Shown here: piece by piece, positions 11,228 through 21,523 of the stretch
How the letters are laid out: every line of letters starts with the position of its first letter
Position numbering within the stretch: the stretch's first letter is position 1
Assembly: GCA_020080175.1 (NCBI GenBank)
Contig: JAGHQL010000016.1
Coordinates: forward strand, 1 to 64,000
Origin: Glutinoglossum americanum
Taxonomy: Eukaryota > Ascomycota > Geoglossomycetes > Geoglossales > Geoglossaceae
Length of the DNA stretch: 64,000 nt
Direction: 5' to 3'
The notes under the pieces: model-generated
Seen by the model: the letters and a program-made list of their open reading frames with translations, nothing else
Told to the model about the DNA's origin: nothing
Databases searched by the model: none
Program-made: the position numbers and the translations under genes

Positions 11228-13119
11228 ATGGAATCCTCTCCACTGACTTTGGTAGCCTCTCTCTTTCACCTTCAAGCTGTTGAATACGCGCTAACTCTCT
11301 TATCCGACCTAGGGGCATGCTCACGCTCGCTCAGCTTTGAACCAGACCCATTCGTCGAATCTCAGTGCAGCCAGCGACGAACATGCCCTGGCTGCAGGCG
11401 AGTTTTCAAGGGCTGGGACGACGACCGGAGATCCTGAGGTGAACTTTGAACATCGCGTTGGTGTACTTGCATCTATTTGATGCTAACAAATAGTGAATCA
11501 AGGCTCTGAGAACATTGAAGCTCCTCGAGCAACACCATAAAAAGCTCGCACAACTTCTCAAATTCCAGTCTTCGCGACCGCTCACCAACGTCACCGCAGC
11601 CTCCGCGTCAGAAACTACTGGAACGACTACGGAAGGTACATCTAACTCAGCTGTCGGCGGCCCCACGTCACACGCGCTGTCGACTAAGACACAGTCTTCA
11701 TTACCTTACAAAACCCCCCACCAACCACCCACTCTTCCACTACCACACCGTGCACCGCCGCGAGACCTCTCATCTTCTATTGCTAGTAATTTAGCATCAG
11801 CACGAGGAATTCCCCCGTCTCAGCAGCAACGACGAGGAGCTCCGGTCTCCCCAACGCTGTCTGCTCAACATGCCGGGGGAAACGTGTTAAATCCCTCAAG
11901 TAAAGTTCGACTGGGAGATAGGAAGCCGGATCCGGTACCTAGTCCCAACCGTGATGGGGTAACGCGACCCCAGCAACAGAATGTGATACGCCCGCCGCCT
12001 CCACCCGTTATTAAGCCCCCTGCAACGACTGTTGCTGTTTCCGACCAGGACGCCACTCGGGACGCACCAATAGACACGCCACCAGTTGCTGGAGACGACC
12101 CGTTTCAGCGGTTCTACTCGACCTTTGAGAATCTCATATCCAAACTCTCTGGGCCTCTCGCTTTCGCGGGCCTACCACTCGATGTGGGAGACTCGAAGCC
12201 AAAGCCGGAGCCAGCAGTAGCAAGTTCAAAGCCTGTAATCTCACAACAGAAAGCCACCATTGAACCAGATCTCACACGCTTGTTCTCTAGATCTGCCCTT
12301 CGCGCCATACGAGAGGGCAACGCTGGGTTCAACGGTGGAGAAAGCTTCTACGTAGTCCCAAGCACTGGCGGAACCATTTCCTATGCCGGCATTTTGTCTC
12401 GCGCGGAGCAGGAGGCCGGCCTCACCTCTGCGGATACGAAGGAACTAGGTATCAACGCTAACGATAACGATATGACAGGGTCTCACGGAAGCGCTGAGTT
12501 TGTCGATGCTCGTGAGACACCACAGCCAGCATCACCAGCAAAGAAAAGAGGGAGGCGCGCAGACTCTGGCATAGGCACGAAGACAATGGAGGAGCTACAT
12601 CTCGAGAACCAAGCTCTGAAGCAGTTAAGCGATACATTAAGCCGCCGCCTACACATGTGGGAAGTAAACGCACAATCCTCATCTTTAGCACTACAACAGA
12701 GCCTCCGTGCGCTCCGCGACCGCGAGGGAGGAGCTACTAACTCACCCACCCAAAGCGAAGCCGGTGGCGATATGGTAGGTAGGCGTGGCAGCGCCGATCG
12801 CGGGGATCGAGGAGATCGGGAGCGTGCAGCACTTGCGGAGCGGATCCGGGAGCTGGAGGAGGAGATGAGGAGAGGGAGGGCGGAAGCGGAAAGGTTTGCA
12901 AGGGAGAATGAGAGGCTGAGGGTTGTGGTTGGGAGGTATAGGGAGAGGTGGGAGAGGTTGAAGGAGGGTGCTAGGGGGAGGAGGGTTAGTGGTGGGAATG
13001 GGAATGGGAATGGTGGGGCGGGGGATAAGGATAAGGATAAGGAGGGTAAGGAACAAGAAGGTGGGGAGGGGAGCAGTAGTGGGGGTAATGGTGGCGGTGG
13101 GGTGGCGGTGGCGAGTTAG
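11228..13119 (+). CDS. ATG38: MIT-domain autophagy protein, Atg38/NRBF2-like
   Basis: Atg38/NRBF2 binds the autophagy PI3-kinase complex I (Vps34-Vps15-Atg6-Atg14) and stabilises it at autophagosome formation sites. Three exons (11228-11251, 11313-11438, 11503-13119) close in phase to give 588 residues. The tiny 24-nt first exon, MESSPLTL, joins directly to GHAHARSALNQ, and exon 2 joins ALRTLKLLEQHHKKL, rebuilding a canonical MIT domain at residues 1-75 that no single frame shows. A disordered middle follows, then a conserved block at about 205-260 (FQRFYSTFENLISKLSGPLA) and a region with SFYVVPSTGG and SYAGILSRAEQEA. A coiled coil near 370-400 (LENQALKQLSDTLSRRL) and a charged helical tail end in Gly-rich low complexity. 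MIT plus C-terminal coiled coil fits Atg38; assignment to the family is good but not certain. The last 300 bp are strongly purine-rich on the coding strand. Confidence 0.72.
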
Positions 13120-13995
13120 TCTTTGTGAACCATGGAAAGAGTTCTTCCTTCCTCTAAGACATGGATGAGTATTTCGCTATATACATATCATCCATAACCC
13201 TATAGTAATAAGAAAAAGGAAATTAATAAAAAAAAAGGGGTTAGGCGGGGTAGAAAGCATGGAGAAACCAGCTCTCAGAACTTCATAACCTAACCAGAAC
13301 CCCTAATTTTTCCCCTTTTCCCCACTAGACATATCCTTTCTGGGCTGGTTGCTCGATTGGGGACGTTCTACTCATATCAATAGATAGATACCCCAGAGCC
13401 ACATAGAAATGACACTTCCCATGTTTTCTCCCTCTTTTTCTTCTCGCAGAATGGATTACCCGTACTACGGAGGGGAGGAAAGAGAGAGAAAGAGAGATAT
13501 GAGAGAAGGGTTGGTTTCTTGTTTGAACCCCACCCATCCATTCCACCCGCGAGCGTGCGTGTGTGTGCGTGCGTGAATGCTTAATCCACGGTATTTCATG
13601 TACAAGAAGAGACCGGGGAGAGAGATAAAAGCCCCGACCAAGCAAAAGAGGAGAGGTAGTAGTATAATAGTAGTAGTAGTAGTAATGGTGGAAAAGAGCA
13701 CTACACAGCACAACACAGGCTAGAGTTTAGGGTTGGGGGGGAAGATAGCAAGAAAGCAGGAACAAGAAGAAAAAAAAGAAAAACAAAAGGCCGCCTGCAA
13801 AGAAATAAGGAAATACAGGGAAAACCAAAGGAACGCCGCCGATCCGTGGTGTGTTTAGAGGGGAAAAAAAGAGCAAGCGCAATGGCTCTGCGTAGTAATC
13901 CTTAGGCCCCCTCGCCCATCTCCTGACCCGCTCGAAAATTTGGGAAAAAGAGCGAGGGTGGGGGGAATCCGAAAAACCGAAGAGAAGAGAAAAGG
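13120..13995. other. Convergent intergenic region with microsatellites
   Basis: This gap separates the 3' ends of the MIT-domain gene and the TMEM184 gene. It contains a TG/CG-alternating tract near 13553-13577 and an AGT-type trinucleotide repeat near 13655-13686, with several purine-rich runs. No gene is supported. Confidence 0.5.
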
Positions 13996-15996
13996 TCACC
14001 GTTGTCGCTGCTGCGACGGTGTCCAAGGCTGCGACTGTGGGGCCGTCGGCCTAGCAAGCTGCGACTCGGTACCCTCCTCGAAGGAAAACCGCTCTTGACG
14101 CGCACTAGGGAAGTAGCTACTACCATTATCATCCGGATAGGGCGTCGTCTGGGGAATAGGTCTGGGACTAGGATTCACGATTTGGTTGTAGCGATCGGGT
14201 TGGTAGGGCGGGGGCGGAGTCGGTCTGGACTCGGCGCTCTGGGTGCGCTCGTGTTGTGGGCGTACGCCTAGATCTAAGGAGTAGGCAGGGGTTTGCTTCG
14301 AGGATTTGGAGAAGCCGTCAATCATGCTGGGTTCGGGGTTTGCTACCGTTAGGGCATCCGGATTTTTAGCAGGAGAGATGGGGGTTGGTTGGGCGTGCGC
14401 GAGGAGTTTATGGCGCTCTTCCGAATTTTGGGATCCGTATTGATCTGGCTTGCTTCCTGGCCCGTTGAACCCCCCGAGTGCCGATCCATGATAGGTAGTG
14501 TCGGGCGCCGTTGGCTGCGTGTCCGTGCCTCCGGCCGCTAGGTTGTAGGAACGATCGTTAGTCCGTTGCCTTCTGCGCACGAATAGCCAGCGGAAACCCC
14601 TTGCGGCCGCTTTAACCAGATCCCAGAGGTTGAAGGCATCGATTATAGCCTTAGCACCTAGTGGCCCTCCAAGGTACTCAATCTTACTGTCGGTCGGGTC
14701 CATGGACTTTTGATTGAGCGCGTATTCCTTCCAGCTGAAAGCAAAGACATGCAAGACAGAGAATATGGCCATCTCAATGCAGAGAAGCATGGATGGAATG
14801 CCGACCTTGAGATCGCTATGAGATATCTGGTTTGATGGCTTTAAGATATTGCCAGAAGTGAGGAAAGAGATGAGAATCTTTATGACGTGTTAGTAGTCGA
14901 TCGTGCAACGCTGCCGAATAGTAATTTCCGGATCTTACCGTTTGCCAAAACGATAGGAAAATAACGAGTTTGATGCACAACAGCTTAAGGAACGGCCGAT
15001 GCTCAGCGAGAGCATTCCTCAAGTTGCGGTAGAACTCTATGAGGCAATACATGGCTATGGTGACTGCACTCGCCTCGATAAGCATAACCTAGAACTCCTA
15101 ATGTTAGTCGACGTGGCGTACAACAAGCCTACGCCTAGGTCAATGGGGGATTTAACGAACCCAAATATGAGCGAATGCGGGATTCAAAGAGCTCTGGCAA
15201 TATCTCCCCGTGGACTGTGTAATTACCGAAACGATGGTCATGAAGACTCTGATGAAGCAGTATTGAAAAACGCCTGTCCAAATAATCTGCCCACCCCCAA
15301 AAAGTCAGTATAGTGGCTAGCCTAAAAGATTCTCAGACCCGAAACATACGTTGAACCAAGTTAGGCCACTTCTCGGACGTCTCCATATGCCGCGGTCACC
15401 ACCACAGCACTTCTTGAACCAGTTCAAAGGCCACAGCCATTCCATCGTCTGCATAACCCGAAAGTAATCCTTCTGGTCGTGGAGGTTGGGGGCGATATAA
15501 TAGCACAGCAACGCGAAGAAGCTCGCAATGGCAAACGCCTCATAGCAGTCCCGAACCACCTCAAAGTATATCGCATGCCAGTAGTACGCATAGGACAAGA
15601 ACGACACAATGGCATATACAGGCACCATGAGGAGTATCCGGATGATGCTAATAAGGAAAACCAGCCGGGGACATTAGCCTTCGAGATTGAGTGAGGTGAG
15701 GGAGGGGGAAGAGAAAGGGGAAGAGGAACCCACTTTTTTTGTTCATTCGGTTTTGAGTAGTGAAGCGCATGTTGGAATACTAGGAATAGCGAGATGACCG
15801 TCGCGATAAGGGCAAAGATGGCCGAGAGGATCAAGCCCAGCTTGTGGAACTGCATCCCATGCCATATTGGATCCGTTTCGACTGCGCAATATGGTCAGTG
15901 CCGTGACTCCACCAAGAGAATAGCCAGAGACGATGGCGATGTCGATATCCACATACATTTGGTATCCGTGAGAGTCGTGTTGCAAACCGGCCCCAT
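13996..15996 (-). CDS. TMEM184/DUF300 family membrane protein
   Basis: This family is related to the organic solute transporter alpha subunit; fungal members are multi-pass endomembrane or vacuolar proteins of poorly known function. Six exons close in phase: 15957-15996, 15734-15881, 15350-15647, 15161-15286, 14939-15088, 13996-14877, giving about 547 residues. The short first exon encodes MGPVCNTTLTDTK and joins FETDPIWHGMQ. Family landmarks are visible in order: HALHYSKPNEQ, then IIRILLMVPVYAIVSFLSY, the charged VRDCYEAFAIASFF segment, GVFQYCFIRVFMTIVSV and KLVIFLSFWQT. I count about seven hydrophobic helices in residues 30-320. The remaining 220 residues are a polar, Pro/Ser-rich cytosolic tail ending PSQQRQR. 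The tail composition suggests phosphoregulation, but that is inference. Confidence in the family is high; transport substrate is unknown. Confidence 0.85.
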
Positions 15997-16834
15997 CCTG
16001 AGTGAAGTAGTATCCGCTTGGTATCTAGATGTGCGAAAACCGGACGTGTATTCTCATCGAGAGCAACAAAAAAACAAACAAAAAAACCCCAAGTTTGGCT
16101 TCTGCAAGAAGCAGTCTGGTTCCCGTTCTTATTGTTGGCGTTTCCCCACCGCAATTCACTCCTCTCTCTTTGCCGACGTTTTGAAAGGTCTATATCGGTC
16201 GACTTGTCGCAACCGCGCGGGTCTGATACCAATATGACTCTCAAACCCGACTTCCGACAAGGCCTCCCGGACCCTTTCTCTTCTCCAGAATAGTAACACC
16301 CAAGCGGTAGGATCCAGTCAATCGCTCAGTACCAATTGATTCTGGTGCGATTGTATTTATCTCAACTTACGGGTCGTGGGGCTGGGCATTCAGGAGCTTT
16401 GATTAAGTGAGCGAAGCGAGTCTGGACGTTGAAAGCCAAGAAGTTTCAGAGTTCTCGGTGGTGGTCCCTGAAATTATAGCATAATTCTATTCATTCTAGA
16501 AGTTCTTCACCTCTTTTCGGTGGCGACAAGCAGACAAACAAGTAGCTTGAGGTTGGCGAATACTACGAAGATCAAGCACCGTTTTACTAGCGGGATCGAC
16601 GGGGTTTGATCCAAGCCTTGAACAAACCTATTTTTAGGAAACACGTTCTAGCTCGGTGTTCGCGTTTATGTGGAGCAAGTGGGCAAGTGGATGGAGCAGG
16701 GCTGGCTGGAAGGCTGACGTGACGGTTACGTGGCTTATGTGGCTGAGCCGGCTGAGCTGGGCATCACCCGCGCCTCGTTACTCCGTGCATTGTACAGAGG
16801 ACGGCGAGATAAGTCATGAGACTCGCTTAACTAG
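15997..16834. other. Intergenic region upstream of the TMEM184 gene
   Basis: This interval holds the probable promoter of the TMEM184 gene at its left end and the flank of the Tc1/mariner relic at its right end. A purine run (AAAAAACAAACAAAAAAACC-like) lies near 16070-16090. Nothing coding is supported. Confidence 0.45.
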
Positions 16835-17670
16835 CAGTCTCGGTGTAAAATTTTTGCACACCCACAAAAAGCGAAAAATGGTACCTCCGCACACTATAGG
16901 AGCACGAGTACAAGCTCTGACTCTATTAAATGCCAAAGTTCCTATCGATCACATTATAGAGCAATCTGGCATTTCAAGAGCACAGATTTTTCGCATTCAG
17001 AAACATGCCAAACAGAGAGGATATGACCCTAAAGTATCTTCTATCATTAATGAAAATTTTGTCATTAATGAGCCTCATTCTAGTTATCCCAAGAAAATTA
17101 CAGAAGAAATGAAATAACAAATTCTTACAGAAGTTCATTCTACACGTTCTGGCCAAGAAAAATCTGGAAGAGCTTTAGGATAGCAATTTGATATCTCCAA
17201 TAATTCAGCTCTTAAGATTTTGTATAAGTATAAACTTAATAGCTGTAAACCAAGTTATAAACCTGGTTTAATAGAGGAGATGAAATTAGCTCAACTGCAA
17301 TTTGCAATAGAGCATAAAGATAAGGATTTAGAATAGTGGAAAAATGTTATTTGGACGGATGAAACAAATATTGTATTAAGTCAATACAAGAGAGCTGTTT
17401 GAGTTTGGAGAATTTCAAAAGAACAATATCATCTAATAATTGTCAGACTCAGATAATATGAAGCTTCAGAATTTATGTTTTGGGGGTGTTTTACCTACAA
17501 TAAAAAAGGTCTATTTTATATTTAAAAAACAGAAATTAAAAAAGAGAAAAAAAATACAAAAAAGGAATTGGATACTTTAAATGCAATTGCAGAACCAGCT
17601 GCAAAAGCAGAATGGGAGATAAGAGTGGCGATGAAAAGATTGAATTTAAGAAGGAAGCCTAGTGGACGAT
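16835..17670 (+). mobile_element. Truncated Tc1/mariner DNA transposon with RIP-like decay
   Basis: The left terminal sequence CAGTCTCGGTGTAAAATTTT (16835 on) looks like a Tc1-type terminal repeat. A transposase frame starts with an ATG at 16878: an HTH region (VPPHTIGARVQALTLLNAKV and ISRAQIFRIQKHAKQRGY) covers about 75 residues before the first stop at 17115. The frame continues with recognisable catalytic-domain blocks, including IWTDETNIVLSQYKRAV (first catalytic Asp region), FMFWGCFTYNKKG and AEWEIRVAMKRLNLRRKPSGR. At least six in-frame stops interrupt it, mostly TAA, TAG and TGA where CAA, CAG or CGA would fit, the pattern left by C-to-T repeat-induced point mutation. The copy ends at about 17670; the later DDE residues and the right terminal repeat are missing. 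It lies tail-to-tail against the following gene and overlaps its last codons. Confidence 0.85.
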
Positions 17671-18905
17671 TTGTCTCTCCTTCCGTTCCCAAGCTCTTTC
17701 ATCTCCCTCGCTTATCTGATCCGGCGGTGTCGACGATCTCCGCCTCTTCCTCTCCCCCGTCGCCAGATGGTTCATCTTGCCCACAGAATCGCGTTTCTGG
17801 GCCCATCGTTCATGTGCTACTTCCAGATGGTGCGCCAGAGTTAGAAAGGGGATGGTGACAACTGCTGTGGTATGGTCGATGAGGGGAATGGAGTTTATTA
17901 GGGTGGAGTCAGAGGCGAAGGCGGAAAGGGGGATGACGAGTGTACGGTTGGGGTTAATAGGGGTGCCTGTTTCGGAATTGCGGAATGGCTGAAGGTGAGG
18001 CACGTATCGGTTAGCTAGTCGTGTTCTTTTGTTTGCTAGGGAGGGAGGGAGGTGGGGTTAGAAACCACTTACTTCATGATTCAAGATGGTTTCCGTCTGA
18101 AGGAAAAGGCCTTCCTGGTCTTGTCCATGCGCGGGTCTCCAAGTGGAGATGGTATCAACTCGTGGACCGTTGTCGGAGGGGTAATTCACATCAAACCCGA
18201 TTACCATCTTGATGCTTCCGTTCGACATCATAACATATTCGTCTGCCAGCTTTTCAACCCGCTTGGCCTTTTGCGAATATGACGTCTCGATTACGATCCC
18301 GGGGAACAGGTCGTCGGGATGGGAGAAGGCTGAGTCTGGTGATCGTTTGTGGGTTGAGTCTTCGTAATCATAGATATCACTAGTAGACTCGTTCTCAATT
18401 GCATTAAGAAATGCGGGCAAGGCGGAGGGAGGAGTGTGTTGGGCGGAGAATTGGTTGATGCGGCTTATGATCTCTTGGACAATCTTGGCGGTGAATAGAT
18501 CATGAGGTGGGGTAGGCATACGGACCTGTAGCAAACTGGCCGCTGGGTCGTAGTCGTATCTAATAGAGGTTAGTTGGAATACCTGTCAGTCAGCCACCTC
18601 TGGACCACTTACCGTATCTTATCGTTTACATAGCCCCTCAACAAATAGTCCCGCTCCAGGTAACCTAGCAACTCCTGGTACTCCTGCCGTTCGAGCTGCA
18701 GTTCTAACCGGCCCCTATCAAGGCAACTGTCCTGGTGGTCTCGGAAAGCCTGGACTACTTTTGCCGATGCTGTCGACAACTCCTCGGGCGACGTCCTCTC
18801 TACTGACGGCGGCGGCGAAGGGGGAGATGGCCCGTTGGAGAAAGGCTGAGGACTTGAAATTGTGCTGTAACAAGGGGACAAATCTCTATTTTCAGGCGTC
18901 GGCAT
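17659..18905 (-). CDS. PD-(D/E)XK nuclease-like fungal protein
   Basis: Three exons (18613-18905, 18073-18559, 17659-17988) close in phase to give about 369 residues starting at an ATG at 18905. After a Ser/Pro-rich N-terminus, residues about 55-100 are charged helix (LERQEYQELLGYLERDYLL). A core follows with YDYDPAASLLQVRMPTPPHD and PGIVIETSYSQKAKRVEKLA, then KMVIGFDVNYP and TISTWRP. The beta strand IVIE followed by SxxQK is the pattern I associate with PD-(D/E)XK-fold hypothetical proteins that occur in multiple copies in some filamentous ascomycetes. Nuclease activity is not shown. The last codons (IVH and the stop at 17659-17661) lie in sequence that aligns to the Tc1/mariner transposase on the other strand, so the C-terminus appears to have been reset by the insertion. 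Divergent from SQT1 by 573 bp. Confidence 0.6.
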
Positions 18906-19478
18906 TTATGATGTGGGTGGAGTGGTGAACGGATGATGTTAATGTGAAGTGTGAAACGCGAGGTAAGATAGTGTGTTTCACGTGACTCGCGAATTTGGGT
19001 AGGCCTACCAGAGAGGGAATCCCCGCATACGGTGATGTTGCACAAAATAACCGACACCCAACACCGAGTGCCTATAGGGTTATATTGGGTGATGGGTGAT
19101 GTTGGTTAAATGGGGGGTCCTTCAAAGGACTCACGTGGCTTGAAGGTTTACCACTACGGACCTCACATGTTGAATTCGATGTAGTGTTGAAGTGTCGAAT
19201 TAACAATTAATCATCCCAACACGGCAGTCGATCATGGCAATTGCCAACCAAATTAACTTTCCGTTTCCATTTCCACTCCAAATTGCACGGGTTCAGGTGT
19301 TTGCACTGTTTGCAGCGCCAAGGAATCCCGTTATCGATTTCTAAGCTCTCAGGATGAGATACATCCGCGAGGGGATATTTAATTCTCGCACCTCACGAGT
19401 AGAGAAGACGGCTAAACTCCTCCAAAGGCCTCTGTAGAAAACACCCTAGTTGGCGTTCACTACATCAGGAACATCATA
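18906..19478. promoter_or_regulatory. Divergent promoter region, PD-(D/E)XK gene and SQT1
   Basis: This 573-bp interval lies between two divergent start codons. It contains repeated GGTTATATTGGGTGATGGGTGATG-like short G-rich words near 19077-19105 and a CACCTCACGAG stretch near 19389. No TATA box is clear. No coding frame or RNA gene is supported. Confidence 0.4.
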
Positions 19479-21004
19479 ATGTCTTCACATAACCCGCATG
19501 GCAACGAAGCATCTCCAGAAGACGACGAAGGTGGCGCTATGCTCGATATCGATGAGGCCGCCGAGGAGATCGAAGGAGATCCAGACGCAGCTATGGACTC
19601 TGGCTCAGATGAAGATCCTGGAATGATACAGGAGATTCAGCTGGAGAACGATTCCGTAGCGCATTTCGACCTTCATAAGGACTCGATATTCTGCATTGCT
19701 CAACACCCCACCCGTCCTGAGATCGTCGCAACGGGCGGCGGCGACGACGTGGGCTATATTTTCGATGCTGCTCCTCAACAGCCTGTGCTCCCTCCATCCT
19801 ACCAGTCGTCTCCGCAACCAACAGAGCGCAAGTCTATACCCCCACTATTCAAAATAACAGGCCACACTGATTCATTGAACGCACTAACATTCACCCTCCC
19901 GCACGGGGAATACCTCCTATCCGCAGGTTTGGATGGCCGGTTACGGGCACACAAGGACACGTCTAGCTCCAGCACAGGCAGGTCGTGGGAATTTCTCGCG
20001 GAGGCGCAGGAGGTGGAGGAGATCAACTGGCTGAAGCCCTGCCTCCATCCCAACCACCCTAACACCGTGGCTTTGGGGGCGAATGATGGAAGTGTATGGG
20101 TCTATACAGTTAGCGCAGAAGACGCTGCATCTCCATTGACGATAGTCCAAGCGTTCTACCTGCACACCGGCTCCTGTACTGCGGGTGCCTGGACACCCGA
20201 CGGCAAACTCCTGGCCACTGTCTCCGAGGACTCCTCAATGTACGTATGGGATGTATTTGGAGAGGCAGCAGCAGCAGGGGTGAGCGGCGAAGGGCAGACA
20301 GTAGTAGGACTTACAGCGGCAGATCAAAGGTTCGCGGTCGAAGGCGGACTGTTTAGCATTGCGGTGGCGCCCTCCGGGACATTTGTAGTCGTAGGAGGCG
20401 CAGGCGGTATGGCGAAGGTAGTATCACTACCTAAGATAGGCAGCCAACCCACGCCATCCGCAAGAAAACCCTCCTCCCGATCCTCCACCCAACCCTCCCA
20501 AATCCTCGCCTCCCTCCAACCCCACACCGACTCCCTCGAAACCCTCTCCTTCTCCCCCCACCTCCTCGCAACCGGCAGCTCCGACGGCTCAATCACCTTC
20601 CTAGACCCAACCCACAACTTCGCCACCCGCCGGCACATCTCCAACGCCCACGATGGCCACGCTGTCGTCGAGCTGGATTTCGTCAGGGACACCCAGTCCG
20701 CTGGTTGGCTGTTGACGAGCGTCGGCATGGATGGCGTCTTGAGGAGGTGGAATACTAGAGGTGTGACGAATGCCGCTGCGGGGCAGGGGCTTGTGGGGGA
20801 GTGGAGGGGACATAGGGGGGATGGGGAAGGTGGGGGTGTGTTGGGGTTTGTGCAGGGGGGAGGAGGAGGGAGGGTCGTGACGGCGGGGGATGAGTAAGTT
20901 CTCTATTTCAATGTTCCCGAGAGATTGTGTATTATCGGTATGGTATGCTAACCTGTTGATCCAGTGGTCTAGCACTCGTCTTCGAAACACCCGTGTCGCC
21001 CTAA
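19479..21004 (+). CDS. SQT1: WD40 ribosome-assembly protein Sqt1 (AAMP family)
   Basis: Sqt1 is the dedicated cytosolic chaperone of ribosomal protein uL16 (Rpl10) in 60S assembly. Two exons (19479-20893 and 20965-21004) close in phase to give 484 residues; the 40-nt last exon encodes GLALVFETPVSP. The first 60 residues are acidic (SPEDDEGGAMLDIDEAAEE), as in the family. WD40 repeats follow: HKDSIFCIAQHPTRPEIVATG, HTDSLNALTFTLPHGEYLLSAG, LHPNHPNTVALGANDGSVWV, HTGSCTAGAWTPDGKLLATV, SLETLSFSPHLLATGSSDGS and HAVVELDFVRDTQSAGW. Yeast Sqt1 has about 430 residues, so this copy carries a somewhat longer insert near 320-345. The coding strand switches from very C-rich (20440-20640) to very G-rich (20760-20885) near the 3' end. 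Assignment is strong. Confidence 0.85.
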
Positions 21005-21523
21005 ATCCAACAAAAAGGCCGTAGAATAGAAAACCCGTTAAATGAAAAATATCCTAGAAAAATTTGGAATAAGTTCAGACGGACACCAACAAACCTCTCT
21101 CTCTAAATCTCCTCCAAACCCTCAACACGTAGATAAAAGAGGATCCGTCCGTGCTCATACCGTAACCTCTACCCTCACCACAGAGTTTCCCTTCTCTTTC
21201 CGTTCCTCCCCCCTCATGCGCAAGCCACACACACGCACATATCATTAAGATAATAAGTAGTTATTTGATTCTCGCCAAACAGCAAAATAACATACATAGA
21301 TGCTTGTTTGCTTTGCTTGACGCGGAAGAGAGACAGCGGCAGATTACGAAATGAAGAAAAAGTACATGATTATGAATGGTGATGAATTCTTGGGAGGGGT
21401 TGTGGGGAGGTTGACCCACATCCCTGGCTTCTCTAGGGCAAGGGAGGGGAAATGGATCAAGCAATCATATCCTGCTTATATCACGGCTTAGATCCCATTC
21501 ATTTGGCCATTTTAACGCAAGAT
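21005..21523. other. Convergent intergenic region SQT1/ROM2
   Basis: This 519-bp gap between convergent stop codons holds 3' UTR-like sequence, AC-rich near 21225-21245 and AT-rich near 21243-21270. No gene or structured element was recognised. Confidence 0.5.
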
